From positions 1 through 64,000 of the forward strand of contig CAJVWI010000011.1 of assembly GCA_913009655.1 (NCBI GenBank): a stretch of DNA of 64,000 nucleotides. Direction: 5' to 3'. The notes beneath the pieces were generated by a model. It was not told where the DNA came from. It made no database searches and saw only the letters and a program-made list of their open reading frames with translations. Of the stretch, positions 8,542 through 17,596 are shown piece after piece. The number at the start of each line of letters is the position of its first letter. Positions within the stretch are counted from its first letter, which is position 1. The translations under genes and the position numbers were made by a program. The DNA comes from an uncultured Cryomorphaceae bacterium (GTDB lineage: Bacteria > Bacteroidota > Bacteroidia > Flavobacteriales > Schleiferiaceae).

Positions 8542-9098
8542 TTTAACTCTATTTCATCCGGAGTGTTATTCCATATTCTAAATGATTCCGGCAAATAAGA
8601 TTTTAACTTATCATAAATCCCCATTTCGAAGTTAATATTATGCGATTGAAATTCCTTAATTAGGGCCCATGATTCCTCATTAATCTCTTCTTTAATTTGA
8701 TCTAAAGACCAGCCTGAATAGCCAATAAAAAAGGTTATTTCTTTTGATTTTATCTGTTTTTTCAATAGTAAATCTTTCATGATTTCAAAATCCCCACACC
8801 AATAGATGTTATTTATTATGTGTTCTGAATCTGGAATTAAATGAGAACAGGTATGAATAAAGAATAATGAGTCTTGCTCTACGGGCCCCCCGATTAAAAT
8901 AGGGAACTCTGGCCAATCGTCTCCCAAGGCATCTTTAAGCGTGAAGGAAGATATTTTATTTAGCATAAATCCTGTTACACTATGGTTTTGATTATCCGCA
9001 ATTAGTATTACGCTTTTTTTAAAATCATCATCAGAAATTAAGGGATGTGCTAATAAAATATCTCCTCTTTTGATTTCATGGATTGAAGACGAACTCAT
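8538..9098 (-). CDS. YqgE/AlgH family protein
   Basis: A conserved cytoplasmic protein of 186 residues from the chosen ATG. The family is widespread and structurally known, but its biochemical role is unresolved. Diagnostic segments are GDILLAHPLISDDDFKKSV near the start, GFMLNK, a GGPV(E) motif in the middle and a GYSGWS segment. A longer frame reaches 9251, but it would overlap pdxH and add 51 residues not found in the family, so the start at 9098 is preferred. It is divergent from pdxH, with 22 bp between starts. Confidence 0.9.
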   Translation of the reverse strand: MSSSSIHEIKRGDILLAHPLISDDDFKKSVILIADNQNHSVTGFMLNKISSFTLKDALGDDWPEFPILIGGPVEQDSLFFIHTCSHLIPDSEHIINNIYWCGDFEIMKDLLLKKQIKSKEITFFIGYSGWSLDQIKEEINEESWALIKEFQSHNINFEMGIYDKLKSYLPESFRIWNNTPDEIELN

Positions 9099-9120
9099 AT
9101 CGTCTAAATTAGCACATTCA

Positions 9121-9756
9121 ATGAGCTTACAAGACGACAGGAAAGAATATTTAAATGGGGAGCTAAATGATGATATCCTCTCAGCGAATCCAAGAGAAAT
9201 GTTTTTGGCTTGGTTAGAGGAATATAGGCTTTTAGGTAATCCGGATTCCACAGCCTTTTCTTTGAGTACAGTGGGTAAAGATGGATTTCCTGATTCAAGG
9301 ATTGTTCTTCTTAAGGAAATTCGTCATGATGGATTTGTCTTTTACACAAACTATAATTCAAAAAAGGGTCAAGACATTGCCGTTAGTCCAAACGTCCATG
9401 CCTTGTTTTTTTGGCCAGAAATGGAGCGTCAAATCCGGATAAAGGGACATGTAAAAAAAATATCGAGAGCTGACAGTGAAAAATATTTTTTATCGCGGCC
9501 TAAATTATCTCAACTCGGAGCATTATCATCTAATCAGTCGGAAAAAATTAACTCTCGATCAGATTTAGAATTAAAATTTAATTCATTTAAATCCAAGTCA
9601 TTGGATGAATATAACTGTCCTGATGATTGGGGTGGTTATTGTTTGTCGTTTGAAAAAATAGAATTTTGGCAGGGTAGAAGGAGCAGAATGCACGATAGAA
9701 TAGTTTTTGAGATAAAATCAAATTTAGAATGGGATTCGTTCCGGGTTCAACCATAA
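9121..9756 (+). CDS. pdxH: Pyridoxine/pyridoxamine 5'-phosphate oxidase
   Basis: An FMN-dependent oxidase that converts PNP or PMP to pyridoxal 5'-phosphate, the last step of vitamin B6 synthesis and salvage. The 211-residue length from ATG 9121 is normal. Seen are the substrate/FMN segment SRIVLLKE, TNYNSKKG, and the C-terminal family signature FWQGRRSRMHDR. An alternative TTG at 9070 would add 17 residues across the algH start and is unlikely. It is followed after 6 bp by the Gfo/Idh/MocA gene. Confidence 0.95.
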   Translation: MSLQDDRKEYLNGELNDDILSANPREMFLAWLEEYRLLGNPDSTAFSLSTVGKDGFPDSRIVLLKEIRHDGFVFYTNYNSKKGQDIAVSPNVHALFFWPEMERQIRIKGHVKKISRADSEKYFLSRPKLSQLGALSSNQSEKINSRSDLELKFNSFKSKSLDEYNCPDDWGGYCLSFEKIEFWQGRRSRMHDRIVFEIKSNLEWDSFRVQP

Positions 9757-9762
9757 ATTATT

Positions 9763-10776
9763 ATGAAAAAAGAAATTAGGTTTGTCGTTATTGGTTGTGG
9801 TAGAATTGGCAAGCGTCATATAGAAATGATTGGTGCTATTGAAGGAGCTACGTTAATTGCTACATGTGACTTAAAAAATCTCAGAGAATTGGGAATTTCT
9901 GATCACTATGATCATTATACAGATTCAAAATCTCTTTTTAATGAGGTCAAAGACATAGACGTTGTTGCAATTGCCACTCCTAACGGACTTCATGCTGAAC
10001 ACGCGCTTCAATGTATCAAATATGGAGCCCACCCCATAATAGAGAAACCAATGTCATTGAGGAGTGTAGATGCAGAAAAAGTTTTACATGAGGCTCTGCA
10101 AAAAGGTCGATACGTTTTTGGAGTCATGCAAAACAGGTATTCTCCGCCCTCTAAGTGGTTAAAAGAAATAATCTCTTCTGAGAAGCTAGGAGAAATTTAT
10201 ATGGTTCATGTAGATTGTTTCTGGAATCGTGATGACAGATATTACAAGTCTGGTGACTGGCATGGTTCGAAAAATCTTGACGGAGGGACATTATTCACTC
10301 AGTTTTCTCATTTTATAGATATTCTATACTGGGTATTCGGAGATGTATATCCCACCCATGTGGATGTCCATAATTTTAATCACAAAGAATCCATTGACTT
10401 TGAGGACTCGGGTATGGTTCATTTTAATCTAGCGAGTGGAGGGAAGGGATCCCTAAATTACTCTACAAGCGTATGGGGCAGCAATCTGGAGAGTTCTTTG
10501 ACTGTAATTGGGGAGAATGGCTCAATAAAAATTGCCGGTCAGTACATGAATGAAGTTATGCACTGTAATATTAAAAATTACACTATGCCTAAATTAGAGG
10601 CGAGTAATCCCCCCAATAATTATGGGGAATATAAAGGGTCTGCAGCGAATCATATATATGTCTATGAAAATGTAATGTCAGTTTTAGCAGGTGATTCTTC
10701 TATTACAACAAACGCTTTGGAAGGCTTGAAAGTTGTTGATATTATCGAAAGAATTTATCAAATGTCTAAAAAATAG
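9763..10776 (+). CDS. Gfo/Idh/MocA family NAD(P)-dependent sugar dehydrogenase
   Basis: A 337-residue oxidoreductase. It has an N-terminal Rossmann domain (VIGCGRIGKRH, residues about 8-18), the catalytic EKPM lysine near residue 93, and a C-terminal alpha/beta domain with GGTLFTQFSHFIDIL. The pattern resembles the WlbA/WbpB group, which oxidises UDP-N-acetylglucosaminuronic acid for surface-polysaccharide sugars. No other sugar-nucleotide genes lie beside it, so the substrate is an inference. It starts 6 bp after pdxH and is probably co-transcribed with it. Confidence 0.85.
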   Translation: MKKEIRFVVIGCGRIGKRHIEMIGAIEGATLIATCDLKNLRELGISDHYDHYTDSKSLFNEVKDIDVVAIATPNGLHAEHALQCIKYGAHPIIEKPMSLRSVDAEKVLHEALQKGRYVFGVMQNRYSPPSKWLKEIISSEKLGEIYMVHVDCFWNRDDRYYKSGDWHGSKNLDGGTLFTQFSHFIDILYWVFGDVYPTHVDVHNFNHKESIDFEDSGMVHFNLASGGKGSLNYSTSVWGSNLESSLTVIGENGSIKIAGQYMNEVMHCNIKNYTMPKLEASNPPNNYGEYKGSAANHIYVYENVMSVLAGDSSITTNALEGLKVVDIIERIYQMSKK

Positions 10777-10825
10777 AATTGCTAATAATCTTTTAAATTT
10801 AATTTCTAAAAGTTTCAAGCATAAA

Positions 10826-10851
10826 AAAGTCGCTTCTTTCGAAGCGACTTT
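10826..10851 (-). terminator. Rho-independent terminator of the HU gene
   Basis: A perfect 11-bp inverted repeat (AAAGTCGCTTC / GAAGCGACTTT) with a 4-nt loop lies between the convergent Gfo/Idh/MocA and HU genes. On the minus strand the stem is followed by TTTTTTAT, so it mainly terminates HU transcription. On the plus strand the T-tract is short, but the hairpin may act in both directions. Confidence 0.88.
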
Positions 10852-10874
10852 ACTGTTTAGGTGATATTTGCTAA

Positions 10875-11144
10875 TTAAAGCTTTCCGCTTAATTCAGCTC
10901 CAGCTTTAAATTTAGCTACGTTTTTAGCAGCAATCTGAATAGTCTTTCCAGTTTGAGGATTACGTCCTTCACGAGCGTTTCTTCGAGAAACGCTAAATGT
11001 TCCGAATCCTACTAAAGAAACCTTGTCTCCTCCAGCCAAAGCCTTTCCTACAGAGTTAGTAAAAGAGTCTAGAGCAGCTTTCGCTTGAGACTTAGAGATA
11101 CCAGCGTCAGATGCTAGTGCGTCGATTAGTTGTGCCTTGTTCAT
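10875..11144 (-). CDS. HU family DNA-binding protein
   Basis: An 89-residue histone-like protein that bends and packages DNA. It opens with MNKAQLIDALA and has the helical dimerisation region, a GFGTFSVSRRNAREGRNPQTGK beta-arm region (positions about 47-68) and the closing AKFKAGAELSGKL, all typical of HU. It is a single-gene unit with its own promoter (11182-11211) and terminator (10826-10851). Confidence 0.96.
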   Translation of the reverse strand: MNKAQLIDALASDAGISKSQAKAALDSFTNSVGKALAGGDKVSLVGFGTFSVSRRNAREGRNPQTGKTIQIAAKNVAKFKAGAELSGKL

Positions 11145-11181
11145 TGTTAAATGATTTAAGATTAATTGTTTTGGTCAGTAA

Positions 11182-11211
11182 CAAATATACACGAATACCT
11201 AACGTACACAA
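11182..11211 (-). promoter_or_regulatory. Promoter of the HU gene
   Basis: On the minus strand TTG (11209-11211) is followed after 19 nt by TATATTTG (11182-11189), an exact match to the Bacteroidota pattern. The predicted start near 11176 leaves a leader of about 30 nt. This is the best promoter in the window. Confidence 0.78.
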
Positions 11212-11215
11212 GGGT

Positions 11216-12184
11216 TTACGTCATTTTCTTACCATTAATTTTAAAAATCCCCCTTTCCCGGAATCCTTTTAGAAATTCAAAAGTGTCTATTCGACGCTTT
11301 CCTGGCCATTGGACAGAACCAATATTAATGGCATTATGACCTTGATTTATCATGATTTCTTTGTCTGAAATAATTAGTTTAATTTGATTATTATAATCTG
11401 TTGATTCATAGTTATTTATAATTACAGAATCAAAGAATTTAATTCTTCCATTATTACCATTTATCATCGGGATACTAGCTCCTGGATATGCATCACAAGA
11501 CCGAATTCTATTATGGATATCATTTAAGCTATCTAGTGATTCAAGATGACCAAATTGAGAAAATATTTTAGGTGCTTTTTTTTCAATTTTATCCAGTTTT
11601 TGATGAATTCCGAGTGTTTTCTCTTCAGAAATAGCAAAAATCGTGTCCAATGCAAGTGATGCTCCAGCTATTTTTAGTCGATCATAAAGTGACGAAATAT
11701 TTTCATTGGCGCCAATTTTAATCTCGAGCTGTAATAATACGTTACCAGAGTCAATAACCTCGTTAATAAAGAAGGATGTTACACCGGTTAATGTTTCTCC
11801 ATTTGCAATAGCCCATTGAATTGGTGCAGCACCTCTGTATGCCGGAAGGAGAGATGCGTGAATATTAAAAGTTCCCAATTCTGGAAGAGACCAAACATTT
11901 TTTGGGAGTTTCCTAAATGCAACAACTACGAATACTTTGGCATTCCATGCTTTTAAAACTTCAATAAAATCATCGCTTTGAAGATCAGTAGGCTGAGATA
12001 GAGGTATATTATGTCCCAAGGCAAAAGTAGTGACTTCTGATTGTTTTGTTTGTAATCCCCTTCCTGACTCACGATCAGGCGCGCTCACAACTCCTTTAAT
12101 GTCGATCCTAGATTCATCGTATAGACGAGATAGACTTTCCTTTGCGAACTCAGGAGTTCCAAAAAAGACAATTGATGTTTTCAT
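11216..12184 (-). CDS. fmt: Methionyl-tRNA formyltransferase
   Basis: Transfers a formyl group from 10-formyltetrahydrofolate to initiator Met-tRNA. At 322 residues it has usual length. Seen are the N-terminal FFGTPEFA, the catalytic-domain segment NIHASLLPAYRGAAPIQWAI with its SLLPxYRG folate site, and a C-terminal tRNA-binding domain from about residue 205 containing DAYPGA. Its ATG overlaps the recQ stop by 4 bp (ATGA), so it is the last gene of an ATPase-recQ-fmt operon. HU follows under its own promoter. Confidence 0.95.
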   Translation of the reverse strand: MKTSIVFFGTPEFAKESLSRLYDESRIDIKGVVSAPDRESGRGLQTKQSEVTTFALGHNIPLSQPTDLQSDDFIEVLKAWNAKVFVVVAFRKLPKNVWSLPELGTFNIHASLLPAYRGAAPIQWAIANGETLTGVTSFFINEVIDSGNVLLQLEIKIGANENISSLYDRLKIAGASLALDTIFAISEEKTLGIHQKLDKIEKKAPKIFSQFGHLESLDSLNDIHNRIRSCDAYPGASIPMINGNNGRIKFFDSVIINNYESTDYNNQIKLIISDKEIMINQGHNAINIGSVQWPGKRRIDTFEFLKGFRERGIFKINGKKMT

Positions 12185-14073
12185 AATAAATAGTATTCTC
12201 CTTTATCCGTATTTAGCCACAAATTACGTTCAACACCAGAAACCAGTGCTTTATCGATTAAATCATTTGGCATGTTTAAGGCTCTTGATATCTCCTGGAC
12301 ATTTAAAGCCTTATCACTAATCAAAATAAAAATACTTTTTTGAATATTTCTTTCAGATGATGCATCTCCATGAGTACATGTTGAGCAATTATTGCATTTA
12401 AAATTATCTATTTCTTCTCCAAAATATAGTAGTATATCTGAAAAAAGACAATTTCGAGATGATACTAAATCCACAATAGAAGATGTTTTATTCCTATTTG
12501 ATGAATTTTGATTTTCAATCTTGGACATAGGTATGGATAGATAACCCTCAGACTCCCTTGGGTGCAGCCATTCTAAAACGACTTTTGAGTCTATTTCAAT
12601 CCAATCTAAAATCCCATACTCCGAGAGCATATTTAGCCCTTGGTAAGTTTCCGCAAGTGATGTTTTTGACCAATGGGAAAGAGATTTCAATGAAAATTGA
12701 GCCCACTGATTATTTGCTTTTGGTATATTTCTAGATAAAGAATAGGCTATGCTTGCATAGGATCTCATATTCCCTAATTTCTCTACTAATAAAGACCCGC
12801 TGTAGTTTAACCTTACTTCTGGCTTTGATCTATAATTGTCATGAAGAAGAAACAAACCTTCTCTAACAAGAATTCTAATCGCATTATCAACTTTTTGTTT
12901 GCTTTGACCTAATTTTCGAGATAAATCCAATAGATTGATTGCTTGCCTCACGTTTTGGCCATCGCCAACCGCAATTTGTCCTACACTACCTATTTTATGG
13001 TATACCTCACGCAAATCTGACCATGAGATTTCATTTTCTCGGGCTCTTTTTTCATAGGCTTTAATATTTTTTGACTCGATTAGGAGGTATGAAGATGCTT
13101 TTTTTCCATCTCTTCCTGCCCTCCCAATTTCTTGATAGTAAGACTCAATGCTATCAGGTATTTCAACATGAAATACCTGCCTAACATTAGGCTCATCAAC
13201 CCCCATACCAAAGGCAGTTGTTGCAACCATACACCCCGAAATCCCAGCGGACCACTCTAAATAATTTTTTGATCTTATATCAGCTGCCAGTCCTCCGTGA
13301 TATGGAAGCGATTTAATGCCAATTTCTTTTAACTTATTAACCCACGATGTGGTTTGCATCCTTGTTCTGCAGTAAATAATTTGCTTTCCAATATCAGGTT
13401 TTATTATTTTTTTTAATACTGTTTCCTTTGATCCAACTTTAAAAATATTAGCCGATATATTTGAACGATAAAAGCTTGCTTTGAAAATGTTAGCATTCTT
13501 AAGGCCTAAGATTGTTTTTAAATCTAATAATACATCAGGAGTGGCAGAAGCGGTTAAGGCAATAATTGGAACTTCTGGCAATAGCTTTTTTAAAATGCCA
13601 AGTTTTGAGTAGCTAGGTCTAAAGTCATGCCCCCACTGACTAGAGCAGTGTGCCTCATCAATAGCTAAAACACTAGTGGGCAGATATTTTAGTCTGCTTA
13701 AAAACTTTTGACTGATCGCTCTCTCAGGTGAGATATAAATAAAGTGATACTCTCCATTAATTGCGTTATCTAAAATCCTATCCCATGATTTTAAATCATA
13801 ATCCCCAGCAAGAGAAATCGCTGAAAGACCAATTTTATTTAAACGATCTACTTGATCGGTTATGAGAGATATGAGCGGAGACACAACGATAGTCAGTCCA
13901 TTTAAGGAAAGTCCAGGAATTTGATAACATAAAGACTTCCCACCTCCTGTAGGCAATAGTGCTATCGTATCATTTCTTTCAAGGATGCTATTAATTACAA
14001 CCTCTTGATTTGGAAGAAAATCATCATAGCCCCAAACTTCTTTTAAAATACTTCGAGCATTACCTAATTCCAC
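12181..14073 (-). CDS. recQ: RecQ-type ATP-dependent DNA helicase
   Basis: A 3'-5' DNA helicase of 630 residues involved in recombination and fork repair. Motif I is LPTGGGKS, motif II is DEAH in AIDEAHCSSQWGHDFRP (which includes the RecQ aromatic-rich loop), and motif VI is QEIGRAGRDG. A C-terminal four-cysteine zinc site (CLFSDIL...CNNCSTC, near residues 560-585) marks the RQC region. No clear HRDC domain follows, so it is a shorter RecQ of a type frequent in Bacteroidota. It overlaps the upstream ATPase by 14 bp and fmt by 4 bp. Confidence 0.93.
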   Translation of the reverse strand: MELGNARSILKEVWGYDDFLPNQEVVINSILERNDTIALLPTGGGKSLCYQIPGLSLNGLTIVVSPLISLITDQVDRLNKIGLSAISLAGDYDLKSWDRILDNAINGEYHFIYISPERAISQKFLSRLKYLPTSVLAIDEAHCSSQWGHDFRPSYSKLGILKKLLPEVPIIALTASATPDVLLDLKTILGLKNANIFKASFYRSNISANIFKVGSKETVLKKIIKPDIGKQIIYCRTRMQTTSWVNKLKEIGIKSLPYHGGLAADIRSKNYLEWSAGISGCMVATTAFGMGVDEPNVRQVFHVEIPDSIESYYQEIGRAGRDGKKASSYLLIESKNIKAYEKRARENEISWSDLREVYHKIGSVGQIAVGDGQNVRQAINLLDLSRKLGQSKQKVDNAIRILVREGLFLLHDNYRSKPEVRLNYSGSLLVEKLGNMRSYASIAYSLSRNIPKANNQWAQFSLKSLSHWSKTSLAETYQGLNMLSEYGILDWIEIDSKVVLEWLHPRESEGYLSIPMSKIENQNSSNRNKTSSIVDLVSSRNCLFSDILLYFGEEIDNFKCNNCSTCTHGDASSERNIQKSIFILISDKALNVQEISRALNMPNDLIDKALVSGVERNLWLNTDKGEYYLL

Positions 14074-14626
14074 CTATTTCTCTAATAATGAAATTAACCC
14101 TTTCTTCAATTGTCTCCTTTGGCACCTCTATTAAATGATAACCATACCTCTTATATGTTTCCCGTACTGATTTGTCAACCAATTCACAGGTGTCAAACGC
14201 TTCCCATCTTCCATCATCTTGTTTGTATATCTCTTCCCATGGAGGAAATATAAAAACCTTATTGTATTTATATGCTGAAGGGTTCATTGTTTCTTCTGCT
14301 TCTTTATTCCCTGCGTCTATATATGCAAGTACATCAATCACTGATCTGTCATAAAAAACAGGACCATTTATTGATTTTGCCTCGGTATATTGTTGGGCTC
14401 TGAGCCCCCATATCGCTTTAGAAAATGTTATCAAATTCCGCCAGGGATCTTTTCCTCCAGCACCATAACCTGTTTTATCCCAATATTCTCTTGAGACTTC
14501 TTTCATAACGGGATAACCAGCTTTCTCCAGAGCATTTACCGTCGAACTTTTGCCAGTTCCTGGTGCTCCTGTTAGAACTATTCGACTCAAGTCAGTTATA
14601 TCTTTGTTTAATAAGGAGCTTGTCAT
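14060..14626 (-). CDS. NadR/Ttd14-like P-loop ATPase (AAA_28)
   Basis: A 188-residue P-loop protein with Walker A GAPGTGKSS at about residues 20-28 and a following KEVSREYW segment like that of AAA_28 (NadR-type kinase) proteins. FYDRSVIDVLAYID resembles their Walker B/lid region. The family includes nucleoside/nicotinamide riboside kinase domains, but the substrate here is unknown. It leads the operon with recQ and fmt. Its ATG (14626-14624) shares two bases with the ATG of the divergent DUF493 gene. A TTG nearer the P-loop is an alternative start that would remove this overlap. Confidence 0.82.
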   Translation of the reverse strand: MTSSLLNKDITDLSRIVLTGAPGTGKSSTVNALEKAGYPVMKEVSREYWDKTGYGAGGKDPWRNLITFSKAIWGLRAQQYTEAKSINGPVFYDRSVIDVLAYIDAGNKEAEETMNPSAYKYNKVFIFPPWEEIYKQDDGRWEAFDTCELVDKSVRETYKRYGYHLIEVPKETIEERVNFIIREIGGIR

Positions 14627-14891
14627 GAAAAAATCAAATTTTAAAAAACTTTTAGATGATAATTATAGCTGGCCATGTATTTATATGTTCAAATTTATTT
14701 GTCCTGCAAAAAACGAGAATATTGCTCATTTAGAGAGTCTGTTTAATTCTGATTCATCTGAGGTTATCATAAGACAGTCAGCTAAAGGTAATTTTGTAAG
14801 TGTTACGGCCAAAGAAATAATGTTGTCTCCTGAAAAAGTAATGGAACGATACAAGGAAGTAGAAGAAATTCCAGGTTTACTTTCCCTGTAA
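14625..14891 (+). CDS. DUF493 (YbeD-like) family protein
   Basis: An 88-residue cytoplasmic protein of the DUF493/YbeD type, a small ACT-like alpha/beta fold of uncertain role. The central VSVTAKEIMLSPEKVMERYKEV pattern and a preceding basic strand fit the family. The ATG at 14625 is preceded by GGAG at a good distance. An upstream extension to 14550 would run through the divergent ATPase gene and is rejected. The 3' end overlaps the convergent clpC end by 15 bp. Confidence 0.82.
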   Translation: MKKSNFKKLLDDNYSWPCIYMFKFICPAKNENIAHLESLFNSDSSEVIIRQSAKGNFVSVTAKEIMLSPEKVMERYKEVEEIPGLLSL

Positions 14892-17435
14892 GTCTTCAGT
14901 CTTTGGTTCCTTCTGTTTAACAATTTTCAAAATTAATTTCTTCGAGTCTTTTTTAGCATCGAACTTAATCGTATCACCAGCACATGCCTTTCCAGCAACG
15001 ATCTCCTCAGCAAGGGGGTCTTCAACAAACTTTTGAATTGACCGTGCTAAAGGTCTTGCACCATATTTTGGGTCATAGCCTTTAGACCCGATAAAGGCAA
15101 TCGCTTTTTCGCTAATGTTAACCTCAAAACCAATCGTCTGCATTCTATCGACTAAAGCCTTTGATTCAATTTTAACGATCTCATCAATATTTTCTTTTGA
15201 AAGAGTATTAAAAATGACTACATCATCAATTCGATTTAAAAATTCAGGAGCAAACGCTTTATTTAGAGCACTTTCTAATACTCCCTTTGATAGCTCATCC
15301 TTTTTATCTTCTGACAGCTTTGTTCCAAAACCGACTCCTGTACCAAAGTCTTTCAGCCTCCGTGAACCTATATTAGATGTCATAATAATAAGTGTATTTC
15401 TAAAATCCACTTTCCTGCCTAAGCTGTCGGTCATATGTCCATCATCAAGGGCTTGAAGCAACAAGTTAAAGACATCAGGATGAGCTTTTTCTACTTCATC
15501 TAATAAAATGACTGAATATGGCTTTCGTCTAACCTTTTCTGTTAGTTGACCACCTTCCTCGTATCCTACATATCCCGGAGGCGCACCTACAAGTCTAGAA
15601 ATCGCAAATTTCTCCATGTATTCACTCATATCCATCCTGATTAATGAATCTTCAGAATCGAATAGCTGCACAGCTATTTCCTTAGCAAGTTGAGTTTTGC
15701 CAACCCCTGTAGGGCCCAGGAAGATAAATGAGCCTATTGGCTTATTCGGATCTTTTAATCCAGCTCTATTTCTTTGAATTGCCCGGACAACTTTTTTAAC
15801 GGCTTCATCTTGACCAATGATTTTGGTCTTGATATCGCTCTGCATTGTTCCTAGTTTCTCTAGTTCTTGTTTCGCGACCTTTTGAACCGGTATCCCTGTC
15901 ATCATGGCAACAACTTCGGAAATGTGATCTTCCGTTACAGGTTGACGATTTTCACGGACAGATTCTTCCCAAGAGGCCTGGGCTTCTTTAAGATTATTTT
16001 CTATAGTTTTTTCGTCATCTCGAAGTTGGGCAGCTTCCTCATATCGTTGTTTTTTAACAACTTCCATTTTCTTCTGCCTTATTTCTTCAAGTTCATCCTC
16101 GAGTTTGGTGACTTCATTAGGTACAATTATGCCAGTAATGTGAACCCTGCTTCCAGCTTCATCCAATGCATCAATAGCCTTATCAGGTAAATGCCGATCT
16201 GAGACATACCTAATGGTAAGGTTAACACAAGCCTCTAAAGCTTCTTGAGTATAGGTTACGTTGTGATGACTCTCGTAATGAGATTTTAGATTTTCTAAAA
16301 TTTCTAAAGTTTCCTCTGCTGTTGGTGGATCAACGATAACTTTTTGAAATCTTCGCTCTAAAGCACCATCCTTCTCAATGTATTGACGATACTCATCAAG
16401 AGTAGTTGCTCCGATACATTGAATTTCTCCCCTTGCAAGGGCTGGCTTAAACATATTGCTGGCGTCGAGCGATCCTGTCGCACCTCCAGCACCGACAATA
16501 GTATGAAGCTCGTCGATAAAAAGAATTATTTCATCATTTTTTTCTAGTTCATTCATTAAAGCTTTCATTCGCTCTTCGAATTGACCTCGGTATTTAGTTC
16601 CGGCAACTAAAGATGCTAGATCAAGAGTTACGACGCGTTTCCCAAAGAGAGCTCTACTTACTTTCTTATTGACAATTCTTAGAGCTAATCCCTCAGCTAT
16701 GGCTGATTTTCCAACCCCTGGTTCACCAATAAGTAGGGGGTTGTTTTTCTTTCTTCTTGACAGTACTTGACTCACACGTTCAATTTCTTTTTCTCTTCCA
16801 ACAACAGGATCTAGTTTACCTTCGGTAGCCAGCTTGGTTAGGTCTCTCCCAAAATTGTCTAATACTGGACTTTTAGACTTAGAATCTGAAGACTTTGGGT
16901 TTGAAGATTGCTTCTTTGATTTAAAATCATTTTCAGCATCCTCTAAGTCATCATCAAAGCCCGATTTCGGAAGGGTTGATGTGTCTGTGGTGTCTTGATC
17001 TAAATATCTTTCCTGATATTCGGATTTAACTCCTTCATAATCTACACCAAGATTTCTAAAAACTCCAGTAACAGGATCATTGTCATTTCTTAAAACGCAC
17101 AGCAAAAGGTGTGCGGTTCGGATTATTGGGCTTGAGTATAATTTTGCCTCTAAAAAGGTTGTTTTTAATGCTTTTTCAGCTTGTCTAGTTAAAGGAATAT
17201 TCTTTTTCGGATTAATATCTTTATCTCCGATTTCATTCAATCCTTCAATTTTCTGCCTTAAAATTGAAAGGTCTATGCCTAGCGTTTGCATAATTTCAAT
17301 TGCTGAGCCGTCGCCATCTCTAATAATACCTAGTATTAAATGTTCCGAGCCAATACTGTCATGGCATAGTCTCAACGCCTCTTCTTTACTATATCCGATC
17401 ACGTCCTTAACACGCGGTGAAAAATTCTCATCCAT
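14877..17435 (-). CDS. clpC: ATP-dependent Clp protease ATPase subunit ClpC
   Basis: A Hsp100 unfoldase that feeds substrates to ClpP; 852 residues from ATG 17435. Two Clp-N repeats occupy about residues 5-145. A charged Ser/Lys-rich linker follows (about 160-195), then the first AAA+ domain with GEPGVGKSA. A coiled M-domain (KQRYEEAAQLRDDEK) marks ClpC rather than ClpA. The second AAA+ domain has GPTGVGKT and a GVGF segment near the ClpP-binding loop. A longer frame to 17468 adds 11 atypical residues and is not preferred. It is divergent from gyrA across 161 bp. Confidence 0.95.
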   Translation of the reverse strand: MDENFSPRVKDVIGYSKEEALRLCHDSIGSEHLILGIIRDGDGSAIEIMQTLGIDLSILRQKIEGLNEIGDKDINPKKNIPLTRQAEKALKTTFLEAKLYSSPIIRTAHLLLCVLRNDNDPVTGVFRNLGVDYEGVKSEYQERYLDQDTTDTSTLPKSGFDDDLEDAENDFKSKKQSSNPKSSDSKSKSPVLDNFGRDLTKLATEGKLDPVVGREKEIERVSQVLSRRKKNNPLLIGEPGVGKSAIAEGLALRIVNKKVSRALFGKRVVTLDLASLVAGTKYRGQFEERMKALMNELEKNDEIILFIDELHTIVGAGGATGSLDASNMFKPALARGEIQCIGATTLDEYRQYIEKDGALERRFQKVIVDPPTAEETLEILENLKSHYESHHNVTYTQEALEACVNLTIRYVSDRHLPDKAIDALDEAGSRVHITGIIVPNEVTKLEDELEEIRQKKMEVVKKQRYEEAAQLRDDEKTIENNLKEAQASWEESVRENRQPVTEDHISEVVAMMTGIPVQKVAKQELEKLGTMQSDIKTKIIGQDEAVKKVVRAIQRNRAGLKDPNKPIGSFIFLGPTGVGKTQLAKEIAVQLFDSEDSLIRMDMSEYMEKFAISRLVGAPPGYVGYEEGGQLTEKVRRKPYSVILLDEVEKAHPDVFNLLLQALDDGHMTDSLGRKVDFRNTLIIMTSNIGSRRLKDFGTGVGFGTKLSEDKKDELSKGVLESALNKAFAPEFLNRIDDVVIFNTLSKENIDEIVKIESKALVDRMQTIGFEVNISEKAIAFIGSKGYDPKYGARPLARSIQKFVEDPLAEEIVAGKACAGDTIKFDAKKDSKKLILKIVKQKEPKTEDLQGK

Positions 17436-17564
17436 ACCTGCAAAGTAACCAATACAATGCCAAGTCAAATAAGGTTGTTTAAAAGAACATTTATAAACAC
17501 TAAAATGTGTATAAAAAGGTCATTTAATCCCACTATAGTCGTGTGTTTCGGGTGATTGATTACT

Positions 17565-17572
17565 TACATTTG
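17565..17572 (+). promoter_or_regulatory. Possible -7 box of gyrA
   Basis: TACATTTG matches TAnnTTTG and lies 24 bp upstream of the gyrA ATG, giving a predicted start near 17578. The upstream partner at about 17542 reads only TGT, so the site is plausible but incomplete. Confidence 0.42.
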
Positions 17573-17596
17573 AAAGATTCAATTTAATATGACAAA

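Noticed and set aside
9099-9251. N-terminal extension of the AlgH-family gene
   Set aside because: The 51 added residues lie antisense to pdxH and do not match the family, whose members begin near the GDILLAHP segment.
17436-17596. clpC promoter in the clpC/gyrA gap
   Set aside because: CAAA-containing stretches on the plus strand do not give TAnnTTTG on the minus strand, so no box could be supported.
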